This document shows positions 1-6,252 of a DNA stretch of 6,843 nucleotides, in pieces. The position numbers were made by a program, and so were the translations under genes. Numbering within the stretch: the stretch's first letter is position 1; the number at the start of each line of letters is the position of its first letter. The stretch comes from JBDLIL01 sp039714855 (GTDB lineage: Bacteria; Patescibacteriota; Microgenomatia; UBA1400; PJMF01). The notes below the pieces were generated by a model, which was given only the letters and a program-made list of their open reading frames with translations, was not told where the DNA came from and did no database searches. The stretch spans positions 1 to 6,843 of the forward strand of contig JBDLIL010000051.1 of assembly GCA_039714855.1 (NCBI GenBank). The letters are read 5' to 3'.

Positions 1-968
1 TTTAAAATTTTTATTTTTTTTAACTCCTTTGAAAAAGAAAGATTCTTAACATTTGAACCACTTAAATCAAGAATCTCTATATTTTTAGAATCAACTAATG
101 CAAACATGCAATCACCACCACCAGCACCAGAAAGTGATGCTCCCAGCGCAGCAGCATCCAGACTGGCTAAAATTAATTTTTCTAAGTCTGCACTACTAAC
201 CCCAAGTGATCTTACTTCTTGTTGGTGATCATTAAATAATTTGCCTATTTCTTTTTTACTATTTTTTTCTAATGCCAAAGCTAATTTGTTTGAAATGCCA
301 CCTATTTGTTTAAAAGTTTTTTTAATTTTTTCCGGATTATCATCCAGAGATTTATTGACCATCCTAATTAGAGTCGGCGTATCAGCTTTCATACCAGTGT
401 AACCCACCACTAAATTCAAATTCTTTATATTAATTTTATTTATCACTTTAGCAGGACTAAGATATTTTATTGTCCCACCCCATATGGCGCTAGCAATGTC
501 AAAACCACTACCAACACCTTGTACTTCTATTACTGTCTCATAGCAAATATCAAATAATTGCTTTTTAGATTTTTTTATTCCATAAAGTTCTAATAAGGCT
601 TTGGCGAAAGCCACTGTTACCGCACTACTGCTACCAAAACCAAAACTGCTAGAAAAATCACTTTTTGTAGTTACGCTAATTCCATGGTCTTGAGGGTATT
701 TTTTTAGAAAATTTTTATATAAAGTTTCTACAAAACGAACAGCTTTCTCTTGAGGCAAAGCTGTATTCTCAAGCTCTAATATAGCTTTTGAATATGCTTT
801 GAGCTTTAAATCAGGAGCATGGAGATCAAAAATCTTATCTTTTCTCTTTCTGACACTTACATACAATCTCTGATCTACTGCTGTTACCACACAAGGCTCA
901 CCATGTACTACTGCATAGCTACCTGTCAACATTAATTTTCCTGGCGCTGATGCGACAATGGTTTTCAT
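1..968 (-). CDS. GHMP kinase, probable phosphomevalonate kinase (3' end cut by window edge)
   Basis: This gene probably phosphorylates 5-phosphomevalonate to the diphosphate with ATP in the cytosol. It is read leftward from an ATG at 968 and stays open for 322 codons to the window edge, so the C-terminus is incomplete but probably close, given the usual length of the family. The three GHMP motifs are visible: APGKLMLTGSYAVVHG (residues 8-23), the phosphate-binding loop GFGSSSA (110-116) and SGAGGGDC (280-287). The stretch VGSGFDIASA (152-161) resembles the ERG8-type phosphomevalonate kinase signature and differs from the SG(I/M)D motif of mevalonate kinase, which is why I prefer PMK. Its start overlaps the stop of the mevalonate kinase gene as ATGA, so translation is probably coupled. 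No Shine-Dalgarno sequence is visible. Alternatives are another GHMP kinase, such as a second mevalonate kinase. Family call is strong; exact substrate is inference. Confidence 0.8.
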   Translation of the reverse strand, partial: MKTIVASAPGKLMLTGSYAVVHGEPCVVTAVDQRLYVSVRKRKDKIFDLHAPDLKLKAYSKAILELENTALPQEKAVRFVETLYKNFLKKYPQDHGISVTTKSDFSSSFGFGSSSAVTVAFAKALLELYGIKKSKKQLFDICYETVIEVQGVGSGFDIASAIWGGTIKYLSPAKVINKINIKNLNLVVGYTGMKADTPTLIRMVNKSLDDNPEKIKKTFKQIGGISNKLALALEKNSKKEIGKLFNDHQQEVRSLGVSSADLEKLILASLDAAALGASLSGAGGGDCMFALVDSKNIEILDLSGSNVKNLSFSKELKKIKIL

Positions 969-1813
969 AAACTAATCTGGTAGTATTCCCAATTGTTATT
1001 TTTAACTAAATTTTTTAATTTATTAATATCTTGGTGATAACACAACAACATTCCAGAACCAGACTTTATACCACCCGCACCAGTAATCTTTGCTACAGCT
1101 CCAGTGCTCTTAATATCCCTAATCATTGTCTTTGCTCTATCACCAACTACTCCTAAATCCTCTAGTAATTCTTGATTCTCAGAAATTAATTCCGGAATAA
1201 AAATATTCTTTTTTAAATCATCAATTAGTTGTTTGGTAACTTTACCAATTTTTTTAATTATTTTATCCTTGTCGCTTTTATCCCTAACCATCTCTACCAT
1301 TGCTGCAGTATCTTCATCTGCTTGCCCCGAATTAATCAACAAAAACTTTTTGTTTTTCAAAACAGTTGTTTCTATCTTGTTGTTTATTACTTGCTGCAAC
1401 CCTTCATAAACTACAGCAGCTTGATCCATACCACTAGCCGGAAAGATTTGTCGTTCAGCTTCTAACACCAATTCAAACAATTCATCTTTACTTAACTTAA
1501 TATTAAAATATTTTGCCAAACCCTTAATAAGCGCGTGAGCTAAAGCCGAAGATGAAGCCAAGCCAGATTTTTGTGGCAAATTAGAATTGATTTTAAAATC
1601 TAGATTACTAATATCTTGATTTAATTTTTTGCCAAAAGTTTTTAAAAAAATCATAAAATGCTTATTTTTACTTAAGCCATTTATTTCCCCCTCCACTATC
1701 TGAATATTTGTGCCCATATCAATACTAGCCACTACAGCTGGCTGACCATAAATCACGCTATGTTCACCGGACAACACAACTCGACCTGATGAATAAGCTT
1801 TGGCTGTTTTCAT
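965..1813 (-). CDS. mvk: Mevalonate kinase (GHMP family)
   Basis: This 282-residue enzyme should transfer phosphate from ATP to the 5-hydroxyl of mevalonate in the cytosol. The N-terminal GHMP motif reads SSGRVVLSGEHSVIYG (8-23) and includes the GEH triad usual in mevalonate kinases. The phosphate-binding loop is GLASSSA (84-90). The SGMDQ motif (127-131) supplies the probable catalytic Asp130, and a Gly-rich motif 3, TGAGG, starts at 244. The protein is slightly short for the family. Two oddities stand out: motif 1 has SSGR where PGK is usual, and motif 3 is interrupted by about five residues (IKSGS) before GMLLC. The gene overlaps both neighbours by ATGA. An AAGGTG Shine-Dalgarno lies eight bases before its ATG. 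The flanking pathway genes support the assignment. Galactokinase-like GHMP enzymes are a remote alternative. Confidence 0.88.
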   Translation of the reverse strand: MKTAKAYSSGRVVLSGEHSVIYGQPAVVASIDMGTNIQIVEGEINGLSKNKHFMIFLKTFGKKLNQDISNLDFKINSNLPQKSGLASSSALAHALIKGLAKYFNIKLSKDELFELVLEAERQIFPASGMDQAAVVYEGLQQVINNKIETTVLKNKKFLLINSGQADEDTAAMVEMVRDKSDKDKIIKKIGKVTKQLIDDLKKNIFIPELISENQELLEDLGVVGDRAKTMIRDIKSTGAVAKITGAGGIKSGSGMLLCYHQDINKLKNLVKNNNWEYYQISL

Positions 1814-2097
1814 ATTTTTGTCACCTTAATCCCGTATTCTATTATTCCAGCTTTATTACTAATCCCCACTTTGCGCAAAACACATTTTACCTTGTCTCCT
1901 GGCTTTAATTTTTCATGCCCTACTCCCATATATTCTTTCTTTTCCTTGCCAACTTTTACTACTGCATAACTATACGGCAGTAAATCTGTCTGTTCTGGTG
2001 CAGATACTCTAATCATAGTAGATGCTACTACAATACCTACTTTACCAATATATTTTTTCCAATCTTTATTTTGTCTGTAATATTCGGCTGGCCTCAT
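1810..2097 (-). CDS. DUF35-like OB-fold protein, zinc ribbon absent; likely thiolase/HMG-CoA synthase partner
   Basis: This 95-residue protein is probably the small bridging subunit of an acetoacetyl-CoA thiolase/HMG-CoA synthase complex. Archaeal DUF35 proteins usually have an N-terminal helix, a four-cysteine zinc ribbon and an OB fold. Here the N-terminal AEYYRQNKDWKKYIG (4-18) runs straight into OB-like strands: GIVVASTMIRV (21-31), LLPYSYAVVKVG (39-50) and the C-terminal GIIEYGIKV (84-92). There is one cysteine only (Cys72), so the ribbon is missing. The GDKV-KCVLRK stretch (67-76) matches the G-x-V-x-V-x-F-R segment of the family. The gene lies immediately after thiolase with an ATGA overlap and has the best Shine-Dalgarno sequence of the window. 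Position plus fold pattern support the call; binding to the neighbours is inferred from archaeal complexes. Confidence 0.75.
   Translation of the reverse strand: MRPAEYYRQNKDWKKYIGKVGIVVASTMIRVSAPEQTDLLPYSYAVVKVGKEKKEYMGVGHEKLKPGDKVKCVLRKVGISNKAGIIEYGIKVTKI
1822..1827 (-). promoter_or_regulatory. Ribosome-binding site of mevalonate kinase
   Basis: Read on the minus strand, AAGGTG stands eight bases before the ATG at 1813 and matches part of the consensus AAGGAGGTG. It sits inside the 3' end of the OB-fold gene, whose stop overlaps this start. It supports the chosen start and shows that the cell uses Shine-Dalgarno initiation for at least some genes. Confidence 0.6.
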
Positions 2098-3185
2098 GAC
2101 AATACTCCTTCGATCACATGTACTACTGTCGTCGCTCCACTACCACCCACATTGTGAGTCAATCCATATTGCAAGTTATTTTTTTGCAAGTACTTATTCA
2201 TAAAAGCTAGCTGCTTAACACCTGTGGCTCCCACTGGATGACCGCAAGCTTTCAACCCACCAGAAGGATTAATTATTTGTTTAGCAGTTTCAGACTTACC
2301 TTTTTCAGTAAAACCTAAATCTTCTATCGCCAAAATTTCTGCAATAGTAAAGCAATCATGAACTTCTGCAGCTTGTATTTGCTCCGGCTTTAAACCGGCT
2401 TGCTTTAGAGCTTGCTGAGCAGCTTGCTTTGTTGCAACTAATTCCGTCAGAGAATCTCTGCCTGCTAAATCTAAACTATCTTGCCCATGACCTGTTCCAA
2501 TTATTTTGCATTTTTCATTTTCAATTACCTCATTAGTTAGAATAACTGCCGCTGCTCCATCACTTATTGGTGAACAATCTAATAATCTGAGAGGGTCAGC
2601 AAGCAAAATACTGGAACTAACTTGATCTAAGGAAAATTCTTTGTGAAATTGCGCCATGGGATTATCCATAGCATGCTTATGATTTTTCACCGCCACAGCC
2701 GAAAGTTTATTCCTAGTAGTCTTATATTTCTTCATGTGAGCCTGAGCCAGAATTGCATAGAGACCAGGAAATGTGCTCCCATATTCACGACTCATATCAG
2801 CAGCTGTAGCTAAAATCTGGGTAGTCTCACTGGCTGAAACATCTGTCATTTTTTCTACCCCCACTACTAAAACATTTTTATATCGTTTGGCTAATAAAGC
2901 ATACTCGGCTGATAACAAAGCCAATCCACCAGAGGCGCAAGCTCCCTCTATTCTCATAGCTGGAGGCTTATGCTGAAAGTAACTACTGGCCAAAGCATTT
3001 ATCTGTCTTTGATTGTTAAAAGAAGCACCGGCCTTGTTTGCAACAAATATTGCATCAATATCTTTTGGCTTTAAATTAGAATCTTCTACGGCTCCAGCAA
3101 TAGCTTCAAATAATAAATCCTCTAGGGATTTCTCCCAAAGTTCTCCGAATTTAGTAATGTATGATCCAGCAATATTTATCTGCAT
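2094..3185 (-). CDS. Acetyl-CoA C-acetyltransferase (archaeal/SCP2-type thiolase)
   Basis: This 363-residue thiolase should condense two acetyl-CoA to acetoacetyl-CoA, the first and energetically unfavourable step of the mevalonate pathway. The nucleophile is Cys83 in EGACASGG (80-87). The other thiolase motifs are HDCF (276-279), NPSGG (306-310), CGHPVGATG (314-322, with catalytic His316) and NVGGSGA (345-351). The HDCF and GHP motifs with no C-terminal CxG place it with the SCP2/archaeal thiolases rather than bacterial AtoB-type enzymes. It follows HMG-CoA synthase with a nine-base gap and overlaps the OB-fold gene by ATGA, the archaeal gene order. In archaea these three proteins form a complex that passes acetoacetyl-CoA directly to the synthase. 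No obvious Shine-Dalgarno is present. Closely related SCP2-like acyltransferases are the main alternative, made unlikely by context. Confidence 0.9.
   Translation of the reverse strand: MQINIAGSYITKFGELWEKSLEDLLFEAIAGAVEDSNLKPKDIDAIFVANKAGASFNNQRQINALASSYFQHKPPAMRIEGACASGGLALLSAEYALLAKRYKNVLVVGVEKMTDVSASETTQILATAADMSREYGSTFPGLYAILAQAHMKKYKTTRNKLSAVAVKNHKHAMDNPMAQFHKEFSLDQVSSSILLADPLRLLDCSPISDGAAAVILTNEVIENEKCKIIGTGHGQDSLDLAGRDSLTELVATKQAAQQALKQAGLKPEQIQAAEVHDCFTIAEILAIEDLGFTEKGKSETAKQIINPSGGLKACGHPVGATGVKQLAFMNKYLQKNNLQYGLTHNVGGSGATTVVHVIEGVLS
2105..2110 (-). promoter_or_regulatory. Strong ribosome-binding site of the OB-fold gene
   Basis: AAGGAG on the minus strand lies seven bases before the ATG at 2097, within the last codons of the thiolase gene. 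It is the clearest Shine-Dalgarno match in the window. It suggests the small subunit is translated efficiently in its own right and not solely by coupling to the thiolase stop. Confidence 0.7.
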
Positions 3186-3194
3186 TTTTATATT

Positions 3195-4247
3195 TTAATG
3201 ACTTAGCAGGTCCACAGCTTCCCTATATTCTTGATAATTTATCAACTTTAATTTTTTTATTTGGCTAGCAAGTAGATTATTCCAACGCTCTCTTCTGACC
3301 TCTAATTCTTTCGCAACTTCGAATAAAAAACTATCTGCTCCTGCACCAGAACCATAAGAAGTAAGTAAAATTTTTTCTCCTGTTTTTGCCTTATCCAATA
3401 CAGCTGCCAAAGCTAACATTGCAGCAGCAGCATATGTGTTACCAATTTTTTTGACTATGAGACTATTTGCCAATTGCTCTTTAGTAAATCCAAGTTTTTT
3501 AGCAACTAATTGAGGAAACTTTGCATTGGGAGTATGAAAAATACAGTGATCAATATCTTTTGGCTCTAACTTTATTTCTTTGAGCAAATTTTTTGTAGCT
3601 GTTTCCACATGATAAAAATAAGCAGGTTCTCCAGTAAATCTACCAGCATGCTTAGGATAAGCTTCTCCTGATCTGCGCCAAAAATCTGGAGTATCTGTAG
3701 CCACAGAACCTGTGGCAATTAACTTGGCCAATATGTTTTGCTTGCCTAAAATAAAAGAGACTGCTCCGGCCGAAGCAGTAAATTCAAGAACATCACCTGG
3801 CGCAGCTTGAGCTGTATCAGCACCTATAGCCACGGCTTGCTTCGCCATACCACTAGCAATATAACTTGCACAAATTTGCAAGGCCTGAGTTCCAGCTTTG
3901 CAAGCAAATTGCAAATCAGCTAGGCTCATATTTTCACTCAAACCTAGCGCTTCTTTTACTATTGTACCTGTAGGTTTTACAGCATATGGGTGACTCTCAC
4001 TGCCAACAAACAAAGCTTCTATTTCTTGTTTTACTCCTAATCTTTCTAGAGCTTGCAAACTGGCATCAGTGGCTAAAGTAGCTGTATCTTCGTCTATGCC
4101 GGGCACCGTTTTTTGATCTACTCCTAGAGACTTACTCACTGAACCTATATCTCTACCCTGAGTCTTTTCTATCTCGCTAGCAGCTATTGCTTGCGTTGGC
4201 AAACAAGCTCCATAGGAAACAATACCAATATTTTTTTTGAACTTCAT
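3195..4247 (-). CDS. Hydroxymethylglutaryl-CoA synthase, archaeal type
   Basis: This 350-residue enzyme condenses acetyl-CoA with acetoacetyl-CoA to give HMG-CoA. The catalytic Glu-Cys-His set is visible as Glu84 in VGSESHPYAVKPT (81-93), Cys116 in FACKAGT (114-120) and His238 in FHTPN (237-241). Further archaeal-type blocks are DEDTAT (52-57), IGADTAQAAPGD (141-152), TDTPDFWRR (184-192), RFTGEPAYF (203-211) and SYGSGAGAD (297-305). The length equals that of archaeal synthases and is shorter than eukaryotic forms. The ATG at 4247 is followed at once by the conserved KNIGIVSYGA start, which fixes the N-terminus. It stands first in the synthase-thiolase-OB-fold trio. Upstream is the only sizeable spacer of the pathway operon, with two hairpins, one covering its probable ribosome-binding site. 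KAS III-like enzymes share the fold but not these motifs. Confidence 0.93.
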   Translation of the reverse strand: MKFKKNIGIVSYGACLPTQAIAASEIEKTQGRDIGSVSKSLGVDQKTVPGIDEDTATLATDASLQALERLGVKQEIEALFVGSESHPYAVKPTGTIVKEALGLSENMSLADLQFACKAGTQALQICASYIASGMAKQAVAIGADTAQAAPGDVLEFTASAGAVSFILGKQNILAKLIATGSVATDTPDFWRRSGEAYPKHAGRFTGEPAYFYHVETATKNLLKEIKLEPKDIDHCIFHTPNAKFPQLVAKKLGFTKEQLANSLIVKKIGNTYAAAAMLALAAVLDKAKTGEKILLTSYGSGAGADSFLFEVAKELEVRRERWNNLLASQIKKLKLINYQEYREAVDLLSH

Positions 4248-4256
4248 AATTTAAAT

Positions 4257-4275
4257 CCCCTCTTTTAAAGAGGGG
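4257..4275 (-). promoter_or_regulatory. Hairpin covering the probable ribosome-binding site of HMG-CoA synthase
   Basis: The arms CCCCTCT and AGAGGGG can pair into at least seven base pairs around an A/T-only loop. In the minus-strand mRNA the 3' arm GAGGGG is the only Shine-Dalgarno-like sequence before the synthase ATG at 4247, nine bases away. When folded, the hairpin would hide it. The pairing is seen directly; an effect on translation is inferred. It could equally be one half of a dispersed palindromic repeat. Confidence 0.6.
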
Positions 4276-4276
4276 T

Positions 4277-4295
4277 GCCCCGCCTTCGGCGGGGC
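4277..4295 (-). repeat. GC-rich perfect palindrome between HMG-CoA reductase and synthase genes
   Basis: The arms GCCCCGCC and GGCGGGGC form eight perfect G-C pairs around a three-base loop, in strong contrast to the AT-rich surroundings. It is separated by one base from the hairpin at 4257-4275, and together they fill the spacer. There is no run of U after it on either strand, so it is not a classical intrinsic terminator. It looks like a REP- or MITE-like intergenic palindromic unit, or an mRNA processing or stabilising element between two operon genes. Copy number elsewhere cannot be seen. Confidence 0.65.
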
Positions 4296-4302
4296 GGAGT
4301 GT

Positions 4303-5496
4303 TTAACCCCTGCCTAGTGTTTTATGAGCTTTTGCCAAAGTATTATTTGCTAGAGCTGCTAAGCCAGAAATTTCCCCAGCCAAAGCTGCTACTCCTAATA
4401 CAGCAGCTAATTGCCCTGAATTAATTTTTTTATCTTTTAAGATTAAATTTCTTGCTTGGGATTGCGATGGTAAATATGTACCACCACCAACAGTGCCAAG
4501 GTTAAGATTCGGCAAAGTAACGGAAATATATAATTCTTGATCTATAAGATCTAAATAGGTACTGGCCTGACTACCCTCTACTACATGAGCGGGATCTTGA
4601 CCGGTAGCTAAATAAAATGCTGCTACAGTATTGGCCACATGCATATTTTGAGATAAAGAACCAGCCAGATTACTACCTACTAAATTTTTGGCCACATGAG
4701 CCTTATATAAAAATTCTGGATTATTAATTTTTAATCCTTGCTTTAAAATTTCTTGAGAAATTTTTACCTCTGCCTGCACCCAATATCCTCTGCCTAAAAT
4801 TCTGTTAATATTAGAATCTTTTTTATCAGTGCAAAGATTACCAGAAATAGAAATTAACTCTATGTTTCCTAATTCTTTCTTTCCTGAGAATAATTCTGAA
4901 AAAGCAGTTTGCAAAGCTATAGTCACCATGTTCATCCCCATAGCCTCATCAGTATCAAAATTAAACCTAGTAAATACCAAATTTCCCCGTACCCAATTTT
5001 TATGAGAAATATATTTTAAGTGAGAACTCGTACTTTCAGCCAAAGCTCTTATTTCTAAAATATTACTATCGATCCATTTTGAGAATTTTAATGCAGCTTC
5101 ACCATCACTGCATCTAAAAACTGGTGAGCGTGTCATACCAATTTTTTTTACAAAAACTTTAGCTCCTCCAGATTGATCAATAATCTTGCAACCTCTGTTT
5201 ACACTGGCTACCAAGGCACCCTCAGTGGTAGCGAGAGGAATAAGCGCAGACATATTACGATGCGTTTCTTCGAATTTTATGTTCACTGGTCCTGCTGCAC
5301 CCACAGGTATCTCTACGCTACCAATTAGGTTTTCACAGTTTTTCTTACCCACTTGCTCTGCATCAAAAGCAACTTTAAACAAATCTTTATACTGATCCAA
5401 CTTTCCAATAATCCAATTTCCCAGTATTTCCTGTCTTTTTTCTAGCTTCTCAACTTCTGAAATTTCTTCTTTAATACGAAAATTTGTTTGTGACAT
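4303..5496 (-). CDS. hmgA: Hydroxymethylglutaryl-CoA reductase, class I, soluble
   Basis: This enzyme reduces HMG-CoA to mevalonate, probably with NADPH, the committed step of the pathway. Class I blocks are clear; numbering here counts from the upstream GTG at 5523. They include ENLIGSVEIPVGAAGP (64-79), ATTEGALVAS with catalytic Glu101 and DEAMGMNM (192-199, the dinucleotide-binding region). ISGNLCTDKK follows, with catalytic Lys234, then GQDPAH with Asp310, GTVGGGT (343-349) and a C-terminal His400 in AKAHK. No membrane segment is present, as in archaeal and bacterial soluble enzymes. I chose the ATG at 5496 (397 residues). The GTG at 5523 would add nine residues, starts inside a short tandem duplication and lies only seven bases from the isomerase stop. 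Neither start has a good Shine-Dalgarno. Class II, the NADH-using bacterial type, is ruled out by the motifs. Confidence 0.94.
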   Translation of the reverse strand: MSQTNFRIKEEISEVEKLEKRQEILGNWIIGKLDQYKDLFKVAFDAEQVGKKNCENLIGSVEIPVGAAGPVNIKFEETHRNMSALIPLATTEGALVASVNRGCKIIDQSGGAKVFVKKIGMTRSPVFRCSDGEAALKFSKWIDSNILEIRALAESTSSHLKYISHKNWVRGNLVFTRFNFDTDEAMGMNMVTIALQTAFSELFSGKKELGNIELISISGNLCTDKKDSNINRILGRGYWVQAEVKISQEILKQGLKINNPEFLYKAHVAKNLVGSNLAGSLSQNMHVANTVAAFYLATGQDPAHVVEGSQASTYLDLIDQELYISVTLPNLNLGTVGGGTYLPSQSQARNLILKDKKINSGQLAAVLGVAALAGEISGLAALANNTLAKAHKTLGRG

Positions 5497-5513
5497 AGAG
5501 ACATTAATAGTCG

Positions 5514-5533
5514 CAAAAATCACAAAAAATCAC
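5514..5533. repeat. Tandem 10-bp duplication at the isomerase/reductase junction
   Basis: Two adjacent ten-base units, CAAAAATCAC and AAAAAATCAC on the plus strand, differ at one base. The right copy contains the TGA stop of the isomerase gene, and the left copy carries the GTG that could act as an alternative start of the reductase. It looks like a replication-slippage duplication at a gene junction. Confidence 0.55.
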
Positions 5534-6252
5534 GCAGATAAATCGCCTAGAGCTTTATGTAGTTTGGGGTCAATTATCATTAACGCAGTCCATGGAGCAA
5601 TAATTATATTTCTATTATTAATAGATATTTTAATGGGGGCTGCTAATCTTTTTAATTGCTTATGTGAATGCTTTAGACTTTCCTGTGCAGATAATATCTG
5701 ATCATTTTTTTCTAAAATTTTTGCTAGTAATTCTTGCCAGTCAACCCAGATTACTTCACTAACCTCATCTGGATTTGGCAACACTTCTCCATCATATTCA
5801 CCAATAAAAACTTGATCTAACTCATGTTCAGAATATTTTTCATTGCCATAGGCTTTGTATTCAAATTTGTAAACTGGCTTTAAATCTATTTTTATATCTT
5901 GCTTGCTCTGCGAAGCCCTGGTGAAGCAGGGAATTTGTAATTCCCCATAAAGTCTTCTGTGAGCAGATTCTTCGTAATTTTCATCTGGTCTTACGTTGGC
6001 ACAAACACCATTTCCCCACTGACCTGCACCTATGGGTTTAAATTTACTCCGTCTTTGCAAAAGCACTTGAATAAAATTTTTATTATTTTTTCTTTTTTCT
6101 TTTTTCTTTCTAAATAACCAAACAGAACTAGCTCTATGCAAATGAAAAGGGTCTTCATGAGCTTTAAAAATATCCATTTCTCCCTGAAAATCATCTTGGG
6201 AGTTTACTAAAGTAACAGTTTTTGACCCAACTACATATTTCATGTTATCCAT
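5530..6252 (-). CDS. idi: Isopentenyl-diphosphate delta-isomerase, type I (Nudix fold)
   Basis: This enzyme should interconvert IPP and DMAPP in the cytosol. Numbering from the ATG at 6252 (240 residues), the type I features are KAH with His32, HLHRASSVWLF with His39 (spaced seven residues apart as in the E. coli enzyme), LLQRR (64-68), WGNGVC with catalytic Cys84, a Nudix-like RRLYGEL (99-105), SEHELD with Glu142 and Glu144, and APWTALM with Trp221. The histidine expected two residues after the catalytic Cys, a metal ligand, is Asn86 here. A basic insertion (KKKEKRKNNK) follows the first strand. The frame extends to 6303 but would then overlap the toxin by 59 bases. The ATG at 6252 overlaps the toxin stop by eight bases, and the ATG at 6243 follows it directly; either is plausible. 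Without activity data a non-isomerase Nudix enzyme is possible but less likely in this operon. Confidence 0.83.
   Translation of the reverse strand: MDNMKYVVGSKTVTLVNSQDDFQGEMDIFKAHEDPFHLHRASSVWLFRKKKEKRKNNKNFIQVLLQRRSKFKPIGAGQWGNGVCANVRPDENYEESAHRRLYGELQIPCFTRASQSKQDIKIDLKPVYKFEYKAYGNEKYSEHELDQVFIGEYDGEVLPNPDEVSEVIWVDWQELLAKILEKNDQILSAQESLKHSHKQLKRLAAPIKISINNRNIIIAPWTALMIIDPKLHKALGDLSA

Noticed and set aside
2773..3198. Plus-strand open frames at 2773-2976 and 3013-3198, and similar ones at 1229-1465 and 5186-5395
   Set aside because: All lie opposite well-supported minus-strand genes, show no domain motifs and have no plausible translation signals, so they are shadows.
4257..4295. Rho-independent terminator between reductase and synthase
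   Set aside because: The hairpins are strong, but neither strand has a U-run after them. The next gene is part of the same pathway and starts nine bases after the second hairpin.
4303..5523. Class II HMG-CoA reductase or a MvaE-type thiolase-reductase fusion
   Set aside because: Class I signatures (DEAMGMNM, GTVGGGT, TDKK context) are present, and the thiolase is a separate gene of a different type.
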